Source of the DNA: Dipteris shenzhenensis | Lineage: Eukaryota; Polypodiophyta; Polypodiopsida; Gleicheniales | Assembly (NCBI GenBank): GCA_047967505.1 | Contig: CM106540.1 | DNA: 64,000 bases | Strand: one strand, 5' to 3' | Part shown: positions 1-11,002 of the stretch, piece after piece | How the letters are laid out: every line of letters begins with the position of its first letter | Position numbering within the stretch: the stretch's first letter is position 1 | Made by a program: the position numbers and the translations under genes | Notes under the pieces: model-generated | What the model was told of the DNA's origin: nothing | Databases searched by the model: none | What the model saw: only the letters and a program-made list of their open reading frames with translations

Positions 1-655
1 GCGCATCGAGTTTACTCGGTCCCTAACTGTCCATCGTTGACAGTGCTCAAAAGGTTCATCATTGAGTGTTTGTACGTTGGGATCTATGTATGCCACTTCT
101 ACACAGGGTGTCAAATCAAGGGGCTTTTGCCCAGATTTTGCTTGAGAGCACTTGGGTTACTGTTTTGAGACCTTCAGATGCCTTTTATCCCCTTGGCTGA
201 AGGGTGATTACTTGGGATTTGTCCCATTTTCTGTTGCAGGTTTGTGACAGGCTGAAGAGTTTGGAGCTTTTCTTTCAGTGAATAGAACAGTGTATGACAA
301 GTGGTTTATGCATATAAAATCAGTGCAATACCTCATCTGAGGTGGGAGAAGTGATCAGGACAGCAGTGCTTTGTGCTTTGTCAGCTGATGATGCATTGTT
401 AAAGCGCTTGTGGAACAGCTGCAGCATTCTGAAATTACTGTTTTATGCCTATTTGAGCACGGTATAGTGTGTCAGAAGGTACAGTAATTGGAGGGAAATT
501 TTTTCTGTTTTGCTGCAGATTTTTTGACAGTAAAAACAGCACTATTGTGAGTACTCCTGGCTCTTGATAGAGCAGGTTTTTTTTTTTCTGAGAAATCAGA
601 ATTCTATTCAGTCTTTTTTTGACTTACAGGGAGTCAGGTACTTTCCTTATCTGAT
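1..655 (+). other. Upstream leader of Copia-1, no gene
   Basis: This stretch precedes the gag start of Copia-1 and has no coding frame I can support. It has T-rich runs near 578-590 and 615-621. I see no LTR end and no TGGTATCAGAGC primer-binding site, so the 5' LTR probably lies before the window. I infer it is untranslated leader, because the gag ATG at 656 follows directly. Where the leader begins cannot be decided here. Confidence 0.4.
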
Positions 656-1480
656 ATGGCATCAGGGGGAAGTGAATCATCAATTCTGAACATAAAGAAG
701 TTGGAAGGGGCACACAATTATGCATTATGGGCAGAACAGTGTTTGAATGTACTTCTGCTTAAGAAGATTTCTAAGCCCATAAGGGTGAAGGGTGCCAAAC
801 CATCTGGGATGTCAGATGATGAGTGGGAGGAGCTAGATCTGTCCGCGAGGGCTGCTATCATGCTTACTCTCAGTGATTCTCTTGTGTACAATGTTCAGGC
901 TGAAAAGACCTCTTATGGTGTATGGCAGAGGCTAGCAGAGTTGTATGCCCAAAAGAGTTCAGCCAGTAAGGTGTATTGGTTGAAGAAGCTGGTTGATCTT
1001 CGCATGAAGGAAGGTACAGCTATGACCTCACACTTGAGTGAGTTCAATGCCATCTTTACACAGCTGATTGCACAGGGGTTGAACCTTGATGAGGAGTTCA
1101 AGGCTACTTTCTTGTTGTGTACCCTTCCTGAGAGTTGGGACACTTTCAAGACCACCTTGTCTAATTCGAATGTCACTCTTATATATGCTGATGTAGAGAG
1201 CTCTCTCCTCATGGAGGAGATGAGCAGGAAAAATAATGCGGGCAGCAAGTCTTCAAATGCTTTGCAGGTACAGGAAAGAGGCAGGACTCAGCAGAAGGGG
1301 AGATCTGCTAGTAAGTCCAAATCCCGAAGTCAGTCCCATGGTAAAAAGGATATTGAATGCTTTTATTGTGGCAAGAAGGGACATGTGAAGTTAAGTGCTT
1401 CAAGTTTATACGGGATCAGAAAGCCAAGAAGGCTGAAGCAAAGGATGCAGGCAGTGGAAGCAAAGGCAAGGCCAAGCTAG
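656..1480 (+). pseudogene. Copia-1 gag with zinc knuckle, frameshifted
   Basis: This encodes the capsid/nucleocapsid polyprotein of a copia element. The first part resembles the plant copia gag domain: an LxGxxNYxxWAxxxL-type N-terminus, a VWQRLAELYAQ-like motif, then SHLSEFNAIFTQL and LPESWDTFKTTL. A basic Lys/Ser/Arg-rich linker follows, then the zinc knuckle CFYCGKKGHVK at about residue 236. The last Cys is lost to a 1-nt frameshift near 1390 and the polyprotein continues in another frame. The ATG at 656 is the first in frame and fits the family N-terminus. The related gag at 62807 shares the SHLNEFN and LPSSWDT motifs. Confidence 0.88.
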
Positions 1481-3240
1481 ATGACTTGGATGCAGTGAAT
1501 GTTGCAGCAGAGGACAGTGACAGTGACAGACATGAGGTATTATGTTCTTCTGCTGTAATTGCACACACATTGGTTATTGATGGCCATGACATGCACACCT
1601 GGCTCTTGGATTCAGGTGCTTCTTTTCATGTTACTCCTCATAAGGAGTGGTTTACTTCTTACACAGGTACTCATGGAGTTGTTCACCTTGGGAACAACTA
1701 TGCATGTCAGATTGCAGGGATTGGCAGTATACAGATACTATTCCCTGATGGACGGTCATTTATGCTTGATGGTGTTCGCCATGTGCCGCAAATCAAGAAA
1801 AATCACTGGCTTGTTGGATGACAGTGGTTACCACACCACATTTGGGGATTCCAAATGGGTGATTACTGATGGCCAGGTTGTAGTGGCTGAGGGTTATAAG
1901 AGTGATACCTTGTACCCTCTTTATGTTTCCAGTGTGGGTAATCATGTTGTTGCCATAACCGAGCTGCCAAAGGTTTCATTGTGGCATAGCCGGTTGGGAC
2001 ACATGTCTGTTAAAGGAATGCAAGAACTGTCACGTTTGGGTTATCTGCCGTCTCTTTCTTTTTCAGATTTGCCTACTTGTGATCATTGCATATTTGGCAA
2101 GCATTCTGTGACTCCTCATAAGAGGAGAACTCCCCAGAATAGAGCACTGCTTGATCTAGTGCACACTGATTTGTGTGAGATGCCACAGTTGTCACTAGGG
2201 GGTGCAAAGTATTTTATTATTTTTATTGATCATGCCACACGCAAAGTGTGGGTCTATTTCTTGAAGCATAAAAGCGATGCCTTAGATGCTTTCAAGAAGT
2301 TTGTCGCTCAGGTTGAGAATCGGACAGGTCGCAGGCTGAAATGCCTCAGATCCGATAATGGGGGTGAGTACGTGTCACATGCTTTTGTGCAGTTTTGCGA
2401 AGCTAAGGGCATCAAATAGGAACTCACAGCCCCTCATAATGCATCTCAAAATGGTGTAAGAGAGTGGATGAATCGAACTATTCAGGAGAAGGTTCGATGT
2501 ATGTTGTCTTATGCTGCATTGCCCCATGGCTTTTGGGCAGAAGCTGTGCAAACAGCAGTTCACATTATTAACAGGTCGCCAAACAAGGCTTTGGAGTTGA
2601 AAGTGCCAGAGGAGGTGTGGTTTGGCAAGCCACCCTCATATAAGCACTTACGTGTGTTTGGCTGCGAGTGCTTTGCTCATGTACGCAAAGAACTGCGCAC
2701 CAAACTAGAGCCAAAGTCTTTCAGATGCATCTTCATGGGTTATGGTGACGAAGGTGAAATGGGGTACAGGTTATGGGATCCCGTTAAACGGAAGATTATA
2801 CGCATCAATGATGTCATCTTTAAAGAGGATAGTGTACACAAGGAACCCGTGCAACCTGTGGAATACAGGAGGGTTATTTATGATGATGTTGGACAGCAAA
2901 GAATGCCCATTTATATGCAGCAGCAGGCTGCTGCAGATAACCCTGTTCAAGAGGGTATACAGGCTGAAAATCAGCCAGATAATTTTGCCAATGATGCACC
3001 ACTGAATATGCCAGCAAATGGGGCTGTAGAACAGCCAGATATGGTGGTACAGCCACCCGTCAAGCATGACGAACAGGCTGGACAGCAGCCTAATCCGGAA
3101 CATTTTGTTACGAGGAGCACCCGTGTACAACGGCCTCCTTCCAGGTTTGTTCCAGGAGCCAATAATGTGGCTGATTTTATCATGCTGACAGATTGTGGTG
3201 AGCCTTCCAGCTTCAAGGAAGCTATGGGAAGAACAGAGAA
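1390..3240 (+). pseudogene. Copia-1 protease and integrase
   Basis: The aspartic protease motif LDSGASFHVT lies at about 1606-1635. A small indel near 1795 changes frame. The integrase then reads through an HHCC zinc-binding segment (HSRLGH ... CDHCIFGK, about 1984-2100) and the catalytic core: D in VHTDLCEMP, D in RSDNGGEYVS, E in NGVREWMNRTIQEK. A TAG at 2417-2419 interrupts the core. After it come the copia integrase C-terminal motif VFGCECFAHV and an acidic, proline-containing linker (about 2850-3200). Function is cDNA processing and integration; this copy cannot make it intact. Confidence 0.88.
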
Positions 3241-3255
3241 AAGTGGGAGAAAGCC

Positions 3256-4440
3256 ATGCAATCTGAAATGGACTCCCTACTTCAAAATGATACATGGGAC
3301 TTGGTGCAGCTACCTGCAGGCAGAAAGGTTTTGCCATGCAAGTGGGTTTACAAAGTCAAAGTGGATTCAAATGCTTTACCGAGGTATAAGGCCAGATTGG
3401 TTGCCAAGGGATTTAAGCAGGAGAAGGGCATTGACTTTGATGAGATCTTTTCCCCTGTCGTCAAGATGACTACTTTGAGAGCAGTGTTAGCTCTTGTTGC
3501 TCATGAGGACATGGATTTATGTCAGATGGATGTGAAGACTGCTTTTCTTCATGGAGATCTCCATGATGAGATCTACATGAGTCAGCCAGAGGGATATGCT
3601 GTTAAAGGGAAAGAGCAGCTTGTGTGTAAGCTCAAAAGGAGCTTGTATGGACTCAAGCAGGCACCAAGAGAATGGTACAAAAAGTTTGATGCCTTCATGC
3701 AGTCCCAAGGGTATCATAGGTGTGAGACCGATCATTGCTTGTACACCAAACGGGCAAAGGATGGCAGTTTGATGCTACTCATTCTATATGTGGATGACAT
3801 GCTGATTGCCAGCAAATCTCAGCAGGAGATTAGTGCTTTGAAGAAACAACTGCATAAGTCTTTTGATATGAAAGACTTGGGTGATGCAAACCATATTCTT
3901 GGCATGCGGATTACTCGTGACAGGTCCAAGGGACTTTTGTTTCTGTCACAAAAGGAGTACATTGACAAAGTACTGCAGAGGTTTAAAATGGAGGGGGGGA
4001 AGTCTATTAGTACCCCGTTGCCTCCACATTTAAAACTCAGCAGTAAGGACAGCCCCAGATCAGATGATGATAAGGCTGAAATGGCCAAGGTTCCGTATGC
4101 ATGTGCAGTTGGTTCTTTGATGTATGCCATGGTTGCCACTCGTCCGGATATTGCTTTTGCGGTGGGAGTCATCAGCAGGTATATGGCAAATCCAGGCAAG
4201 CGGCACTGGGAAGCAGTGAAAGGTGTCTTGAGGTATCTCAAGGGTACCAAAGACTTGTGCATATGCTATGGTAGGCAGGATGCATTGGTGCATGGTTTTA
4301 CAGATTCAGACTATGCAGGGAATGCAGATAACCGGAAGTCTACTACCGGTTATATTTTCACATTTGCAGGAGGTGCTATATCATGGGTGTCTCGGTTGCA
4401 GAAATGCGTTGCACTGTCAACTACTGAAGCTGAATATGTT
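3256..4440 (+). pseudogene. Copia-1 reverse transcriptase and RNase H (N-terminal part)
   Basis: The RVT_2-type reverse transcriptase reads in one frame. It has W-KWVYKVK, YKARLVAKGFKQ, the FSPVVKM block, [24 protein letters not shown] and the catalytic YVDDMLIASK (about 3787-3816). The connection domain includes TRPDIAFAVGVISRYM. RNase H begins at FTDSDYAGNADNRKSTTGY and is cut inside STTEAEYV at 4440 by the LINE-1 insertion. A frameshift near 3240 separates this part from integrase. From 3256 to the LINE junction the frame has no stop, which suggests moderate age. Confidence 0.92.
4425..4440. repeat. LINE-1 target-site duplication, left copy
   Basis: tgaagctgaatatgtt is repeated exactly at 11790-11805. 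It belongs to the Copia-1 RNase H codons for T-E-A-E-Y-V. The base before it (c) differs from the base before the right copy (t), so the duplication is 16 bp. Confidence 0.97.
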
Positions 4441-4499
4441 TTTTTTTTTTCCCGAAAAAACAGTGCTAATTATATTACTTCGAGAACAAAATACAAGAG

Positions 4500-4545
4500 G
4501 TCAGCTTATAGCTGACGGGCTGCGTTCACAAACCGGACGCAGCCC
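4500..4545 (-). other. Paired hairpins in the LINE-1 3' UTR
   Basis: There are two perfect adjacent stem-loops. The first is gtcagct / agctgac (4500-4506 / 4510-4516) with a 3-nt loop. The second is gggctgcgt / acgcagccc (4517-4525 / 4537-4545) with an 11-nt loop. They lie about 50 bp from the poly-A tail and about 30 bp after the ORF2 stop. In several LINEs a 3' stem-loop is what the RT recognises; that role here is inference. Confidence 0.75.
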
Positions 4546-4572
4546 TAAAAGGTAGCATAATAAATCATACTC

Positions 4573-7500
4573 TCACGGAGGGATATGCTGAGTGTGAATG
4601 AACAGCCATCGGGGTGGTGAGTAGTGCCACCGAAGGCCCTGCGTAGTCTGCTCGAAGAAGAGGCTCTGTGTGTCCCAAGCCTGGAGGAAGCGTCTCCGCT
4701 TCTCCTGACCAGCCCGGGAGTCTCCCTGAATCTGGTCCCACTGGCCTCTGAGGGTATGAATAATCTCACTCCAAATCTCCGCCATGATCTGGGCAGTCGA
4801 TAAGGAAGTGCCACCGAGGATCTGCGCGCAGCGCGAGGTCCAGATGTGCCATCCTGTAATGCTGCTGATAATCTCCCAGACTGGCTGCCTCTCCCGAACT
4901 CCTGTATCAGCCTCTGCTAGGTGCTGTGGGATACCCTCGAGCGGCCCCCACGTCCCCTGTGTGATAAGGAAGGTGGGGTCCTGCTGGCATGCCTCGAACA
5001 AGTGATGAAGACCAGGTGCGGTGCTGCACCAACAGAACGCGCCCCAAGTGATCACTCCTAGCTCTGGTGCTGCGCGGGTAAGAAGCCCGAAGGTCCACCT
5101 CCACACTTCCTGGGCGCGCGTGCAGCTCCACAGGCAGTGTTTTGGTGACTCCTCGTCCGCATGGCAAATCTGACAGCAACCGTCCTGGCCTATCTGCCTC
5201 AACCAGCTCCCCACTGGAAGACCTTTGTGGGCAAGAAGCCACAGGAAGTATGAGATCTTCCGCGGCCGCCAGCTCTCCCACAAGGCCTTCCAGAATGCCT
5301 GCAAAAAGAACCTGGAAATACCTTGTGCGTACCAGCTAGGTCGCTGGGTGGGGGGGCGGCTCTGCATCCTCCCGAGAACTCGCCTGCCCAGAGTCGTGCT
5401 GTAAGCGAAGAAGGAAGTCGGCCCCTGTCCTGGCACAATCTCTGGCCACCACCACTCTCCTGGGTCCCACTCAAGCTCTGACAAGGCCTGCCCCTCCCAT
5501 AGCCAAAGACGCCAAAGCTGCAACTGGTCCTGCTCGATACTAGGGTCGGTACGCCAGACCTTCCCCAGAAGGCCTACGACCCTAACCCTCTGCCACGGGA
5601 GTAGGGGGTCGATGAGCGCATCCTCTCTCCTGAGTCGTCCATCCCCTGAAACCGCGAAGAAGGCGATAGAGGAGTCATCCAAACGTCCTGCGACCACCAG
5701 TGGGATGCCACGGGGGGTGAACTGTCCCAGCCAACGGGTGTCTCCAGGCATGAGGACCTGAGGCTCAGGTGGAGCCAACCAAGCGGCTGGGATCGCTCCG
5801 TCAATCTCCGTGCGTCTCGCCTGGACTCCTCGTGCACCTCCAGCTGCGACTGCAAGATCGGTCATCTCCAGATGTCTGTACGTATCCCTCCAAACTCGAA
5901 GGGACCGGGCTGGCCCCCTCATCCAACCGTCCCACCTGATATGTGATCTCTCCCCCAACTGAAGGCCCTCGGCGTCTCTGACCTGCCCATTCCAGACGAG
6001 CGGCTGGCGATCGATCTCCTCCTGACAGCTGGGCTGGGACTGTATGAGACTGAGACAAAGCCGCCTCCAAACCATGAGGAGGCTACGAACGAGTGGAGAA
6101 CGGGGCTGAGTGAGCGGGGCAGAAGTGAAGATCCACCTGAGGGACGGTGGCCACTCTCCACCTCGGCGCGGGACACAAGAGCCTATTCCCTGCTGAAGTA
6201 ACATCTTCCACGTCTGCCCCCCCGGGGTCAAACCGCGGATGACAAGCTTGCCTAACAAGGCCTGACTCTGAAGCTCTGGATCGATAACCCCCAGGCCACC
6301 CTCAGCCTGCGGAAGAATGACTGTCTGCCAAGCAACCCTGGCTCTGGTATCTCTAAGACCATCCTCCCCAGACCAAAGGAAGTTCCGAACCAACCTCCTG
6401 AGCTGTGCCACGCTGGATCTCGAGAAGCACCAGCATGAAGCCACATACCAAGCCGTGGCTAGAAGGACCTGGTTAACTACCAGGGCACGACCTGCAAGAG
6501 ACAGCTTAGCAGTACTCCAGAAAGCCAGCTTCCGTCGGATGGAGTCTAGCACTGGGAGAAACTGCTGAGCTGGCGTGATGTCTAGGCCAACCTGGAAGCC
6601 AAGGTATCTAGCTGTCTGTCCTCGTGGAATCCATCTGAAACCCAGAAATCGCCCCCACTGAGAACACGCCCCAGGGTCTGTGAGAAAACCAACTGACTTG
6701 TTCCAGTTGATTTTCGCACCAGCAGCCGAGCAGAAGACCTCCAAGGCCATCCGCACCCTCTCTAGCATCCTCTCATCATCCTGGACATAAAGGGCTGTGT
6801 CATCTGCGTACTCCGAGTCCAGAAGCTCCGTGTCCTCCCGAAGTGGAAGGCGAACCCCCCGGATCCCGGTAGACCTCGCCCGAAGGTAGTAAGTCATGGC
6901 CTCGGCGAAGAAAAGAAACAGGTAAGGAGCAAGGGGGCAACCCTGACGCACTGATCTCTCCAGGCTAAAGCGCTCACCCATCCTGCCTCCAATGATGACC
7001 CTGCTAGACGCTGTCCTGTACAAAGCTGAGATACCCTGAATCCATCCTGCGGGGAAACCTAGCCGCTCCAGAGTCCCCTCCAAAAAGACCCAGTCCACGC
7101 GATCGTAGGCCTTCTCAAAGTCGAGAAGTAAAATGGCAAGGTGTGATCCACTGTGCTGAGCCCACTCCGCCGCCTCTGAAAAGGTGAAGACATTATCCAA
7201 GATACTGCGATCCTGGACAAAGCCTGTCTGAGTGTCATGAATGAGGTCTGGGAGTAGAGGCCGAACTCTGGCACTGATCATCTTAGCGAGGATTTTGTAG
7301 GCGGTAGTAAGGAGAGTGATCGGACGCCACTGGCGGATCTCCTGTCTATCTCCTCCCTTCGGGATGAGGCAAATCAGTCCCGAAGAGAGGCTCTCTGGCA
7401 TCAAACCGCTGCTGAAAATCCCCTGCAGAGTTGCAAGGAGGGGCTGATGGATCTGGTCCCAGAAGGAAGTGAAGAAAGCTCGGGGAAGCCCATCCTCTCC

Positions 7501-8170
7501 TGGGCATTTCTGTCCGTCGATAGCCATCAAGGCCTCCAGCATCTCATCCGAGGTAAACGGCGCCAACAACATCGCCTGCATGCTAGGCTGGACCAGGGAT
7601 GGAATGTGCCTCCACACCTCCTCACGGGCACGACTAGCACGAGGGGCAAGCGGCTCCTGCTGGAAGAGGGTCCTGTAGAAGTCAGTGGCCAACCCCAGGA
7701 CCTCCCCCGAATCCGTAACGATGTGACCATCCGCTGTCCTGAGACTTCGAAGCTGATCACCTGTAGCTCTCTGGCCATGCGTCCTGAAGAACTCTCTGCA
7801 CATCCGATCACCCTTCCGGGCCCAGAAGGAGAGAGAGGCGTGATAGGAAAACTCTGAGCGGCGCTGGAGTGTCTCCTCCAGGAGGGCTCTGGCTCGAAGG
7901 GCCTGGATCCGAAGCTCCTCCGAGCCCGGGGAAGCCTGCTGGAGTCGCTGAATGGATGCGAGGTCCCTCCGAAGAGCTCTCTCTCTACTCCACCACTCCT
8001 GACGAACCTGTAGGGCTGCTAGCTGGCAGATCTGGCTGGACTCCTGCAGAGCCTGCGCAACTGAGTCCACCAAATCCGTGCACTCCCCCCAATCTCTGTT
8101 CCAAAGACTGCAAATACTGCTACGCACGTCCTCCCTCGAGAAAATAGAATCGGGAATCCTGCAAGACCGG
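4573..8170 (-). pseudogene. LINE-1 ORF2, RT and zinc-binding part (frame 2)
   Basis: The RT-bearing frame gives about 1184 residues from 8127 to the stop at 4573. It has the L1 RT blocks: CPGEDGLPRAFF (~208), LIPKGGDRQEIRQWRPITLL (~254), LLDFEKAYDRVDW (~334), RQGCPLAPYLF (~394) and catalytic YADD (440-443). A C-terminal zf-RVT-like segment with RKISYFLW and CCQICHADEESPKHCLW lies near residue 980. No RNase H domain follows. The frame has no ATG of its own: it continues the endonuclease ORF and is separated from it by one frameshift at the G7 run 8169-8175. It performs target-primed cDNA synthesis in this family. Confidence 0.93.
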
Positions 8171-8175
8171 GGGGG

Positions 8176-8963
8176 AGGGTCTGGGCTGCCGAATCTAATG
8201 AGAGGAGTACCGGCGCATGGTCGGAAAGTGTCGTCCCTGGAACTATACCCGCCTGACCGCCTCTACTGATGGCCCAATCACTGACATAGAATCTATCAAG
8301 CCTCTCCAGGAGTCTGCCTCCTTCCCTGCGGAAGCCCCAAGAGAAGTCCAGGCTCCCGTGCCAACGCCGGAAGGACGGGTCTCTCCAGCTGTCCCTACCT
8401 CCTGTCACGAAGATGAAGGAGTCCCAAGCTGACTGCTCTGCCTGAGCCATACCTGTAAACTCCGGACCTCTGCCCTGCTGGTCCTCCAATGCCTCCAGAT
8501 TGTTGAAGTCACCTCCAACAATCCAGGAATCCATGACTGGAAGAATCCCTGTAAGTGTCCTCCAGAAAGTGGCTCTGCATCGGAGGTCTGTAGGAGCGTA
8601 GATGTTGAATATTCCAATTTTGGATCCCTCCAAATCCAGGCCTACCCAAAGGGCTCGGCCTGGGATCAACGTGCCATAACCGAAAACTCCCTGGGCTAAC
8701 TGCTCGCACACGGAGGTACAGACACCCCCACTCCTCCCCTGTGCGCCGATCGAGGGCTCCCAGTAAGTGTAGGAACGTCCAGGGAGAACCTTCCCGCAGC
8801 TACGGGAATGAGCCGCAGAGAGCTTGTGCTCCTGGAGCAGAAGTACATCCAAACGACCAATCACTACAGGCTGAAGTTCCTGCCGCAAAATGAGCTTCCT
8901 GGGACCATGGGTACCAGAAGAGTGAAACCCGTTCACATTCCAGGATACGAGGTGTAGGCTCAT
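8176..8963 (-). pseudogene. LINE-1 ORF2, AP endonuclease part (frame 1)
   Basis: An apurinic/apyrimidinic-like endonuclease that nicks the target DNA. Starting at the ATG 8963-8961, motifs are SWNVNG (N9), QE (44-45), RSGGV (77-81), IYAP (121-124), GGDFN (150-154), RLDRFYVS (221-228) and SDH (247-249), which is the complete catalytic set. The frame stays open past the shift point to 8019, but its last 40 or so residues are out-of-frame translation of the RT region. The start ATG overlaps the ORF1 stop as ATGA. One lost base in the 8169-8175 homopolymer would explain the split, whether as a real mutation or an assembly error. Confidence 0.92.
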
Positions 8964-11002
8964 GGCGAGGGATGGGGGGCTGCGAACAACTGTCTGCTCG
9001 CGGTCGAAGTCGATGAAGAATCAGGCATGTCGGAATGGAGGCGCTGCCGCTTATGAGAAGGTTTGGAGGGGGAGACGGGATCGTCCTGCCTGTCCTTCAA
9101 CACCTTCAACAAAGGCGAGAGGCCTTTGGTGCCATGAACAAATGCTTTCTCGAGCCAGCTCGAGATCTCTGAAGTGGTCATCCCATAGAAGGTGCGGAGT
9201 TTCTGATGGGACCAAGCTCTGACATCCTGGGGGAGAGGCCATGACGGGGTAGGTCTGAGGATCACAATCAGTCGGAAGCGTTTGGCGGCGCAGCGCCACC
9301 GCAAGCGCACATCGCCCTCGGACCACTGAGTCTCGAGAAGCTGCCCACCGGACGGGCCTATCCAGGAACAGACCTGGGCGTGTGTCTGCTCTCTGAGCGC
9401 CTCCCAAACCGAGTCGTCTGTCCAGGTCTCGGTGCCATCGCTGAGGAACGTGAAGGCGAAGCTAGGGCCATCCCTAGGGGCCAAGGCGACAATCTTCCCA
9501 TCCGCCCCTTTGCGGAGCAAGAAGATGCTGATGTCGAGATAAGCCGGGAAGGTCCCAAGGTCGGCCACGTCCAAGTAGTCCCAGGGGCCTGATCTGTAAA
9601 AGTCTCGAGGAAGCGCTCTCTCCTGAGGCTGAGACCCATCAGAGTCTGCCACTGAGGGGCTAGCGGCCATGGAAGCCTGCTCCGGTGGTGGTGTAGACTC
9701 CGGGTGTCCTACCAGCGGGGGGGGAGGGGGAGGAGACTGAGGGGTAGGCGACTCGAGCTCCACGGAGGCGACTGGCGGAGCAGGTGGAGGAGGCGGAGCG
9801 GGGGCTGCCCTCGACTGGGAAGCCGAGGGTGCAGCTAACACTGTAGAGGAGTCGAGGGGAGCGGAGGGAGGGGGGGGATGGGGACTCCTCTGGAGCTGGG
9901 GCTGAGAGGGAGGAGAAGGAGACTGAGGAGGAAGAGACGGAGGCTGAGGCTGCGGGCCGGGCGAAGGGAGGGGAAACTGGGGAGGGCACTGGGACTGAGT
10001 GGAAAGGGGCGGGGGAGCGGGAGAGGGGGGGATCTGGGGCTGTGAAGGGCGGCCTGCCGTCGACGAAGAAGCTCTCCCAGGTCCCTGGGGCGGCTGCCTG
10101 TCAGGTCTCTGGGGTGCTGCTGCCGGAAGGGTAACCTCTGCCTCCTTGCCTTTATCCGAGATCTTCTTGTTCCTTCCTCTTTTCCTTCTAACCTCGGTCC
10201 AGCCACCCACTAACTCTGGACCGGGCTCCGCCTGCCTCGGCTCCTCCTGACGTGACTGTCCGGGGGGGGGCGGGGGCGGAGGCGGCGGGGACGGGGGGGG
10301 TCGAGATGAACTGGCGAAGCGTGGGCACGCAGCCGCCAAGTGCCCAAAGCCATGGCACCTCAGGCACTGACCTGGCTGTCCGGTGACTATCATGCTCTGG
10401 GTGATGCTGCCGGCATCTGTCACAATCTCGATCACTGCAGGGAGGGTCGTAGGGTCTGCCACAGCCACTCGGACACGGGGGGCTCCTGCCGTGGTCACCG
10501 CATCGGCGAAGGTGTCGTGCATAACCCATCCAAAATGGGAGCCCAAGTCCCTGACAATCGGCGGCAGCTCAGCAGCAAGCCCTGGAAAAACTAGTGTCAC
10601 TGGGTGGCGAGGTATACGGAACCGAACATCAAAATCTGCTGCGCTGAATCCACGGTACCACGGGACTATCATGATAATCTTTCCATCCACCGATGTGGGG
10701 GAACCGGCAATCAGGTTGCTCGCAGCTTTCTCATTGGAGAGTTTGAGCCAGAAGATGCCCCTTCCCATAAGGGCCACCTCCTCAATATGGCCATCCTCTA
10801 GCAGGAGAGTGGACTGGAGCCAGTCCCTGATGGCTGCTCTGGAGGGAGAGTGTCCAATGACTCTACCGTAAACAGAGGTACGGGTAAAGTCAGTGGCAAC
10901 CTCCTGCACACGAGATGATTGTTGCTCTGTCAGGATAACGCGGTAGGCATCTGGAGAGGGAGGGTCCGACTGGGCCTCCGGATCCGGGCAGGGGGCCGCC
11001 AT
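8960..11002 (-). CDS. LINE-1 ORF1 (nucleic-acid-binding protein)
   Basis: The first good ATG at 11002 opens an uninterrupted frame of 680 residues. The N-terminal third resembles the DUF4283-type domain of plant L1 ORF1, ending in PGQCLRCHGFGHLAAACP, a CX2CX4HX4C knuckle near 10330-10375. A basic stretch (VRRKRGRNKK) and a Pro/Ser/Gln-rich linker (about 9660-10150) follow. A separate C-terminal segment of about 200 residues (9000-9640) has the look of a folded domain (SGPWDYLDVADLG, WEALREQTHAQV, IILRPTPSWPLP-like text). ORF1 products coat LINE RNA. The frame stays open upstream to 11761 but without ATG and with low-complexity proline text, so I reject that extension. No stop or frameshift is seen. 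Confidence 0.85.
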   Translation of the reverse strand: MAAPCPDPEAQSDPPSPDAYRVILTEQQSSRVQEVATDFTRTSVYGRVIGHSPSRAAIRDWLQSTLLLEDGHIEEVALMGRGIFWLKLSNEKAASNLIAGSPTSVDGKIIMIVPWYRGFSAADFDVRFRIPRHPVTLVFPGLAAELPPIVRDLGSHFGWVMHDTFADAVTTAGAPRVRVAVADPTTLPAVIEIVTDAGSITQSMIVTGQPGQCLRCHGFGHLAAACPRFASSSRPPPSPPPPPPPPPGQSRQEEPRQAEPGPELVGGWTEVRRKRGRNKKISDKGKEAEVTLPAAAPQRPDRQPPQGPGRASSSTAGRPSQPQIPPSPAPPPLSTQSQCPPQFPLPSPGPQPQPPSLPPQSPSPPSQPQLQRSPHPPPPSAPLDSSTVLAAPSASQSRAAPAPPPPPAPPVASVELESPTPQSPPPPPPLVGHPESTPPPEQASMAASPSVADSDGSQPQERALPRDFYRSGPWDYLDVADLGTFPAYLDISIFLLRKGADGKIVALAPRDGPSFAFTFLSDGTETWTDDSVWEALREQTHAQVCSWIGPSGGQLLETQWSEGDVRLRWRCAAKRFRLIVILRPTPSWPLPQDVRAWSHQKLRTFYGMTTSEISSWLEKAFVHGTKGLSPLLKVLKDRQDDPVSPSKPSHKRQRLHSDMPDSSSTSTASRQLFAAPHPSP

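Noticed and set aside
8169-8175. Programmed ribosomal frameshifting within LINE-1 ORF2
   Set aside because: L1-type ORF2 is a single frame in the family; a one-base homopolymer loss or sequencing error is simpler.
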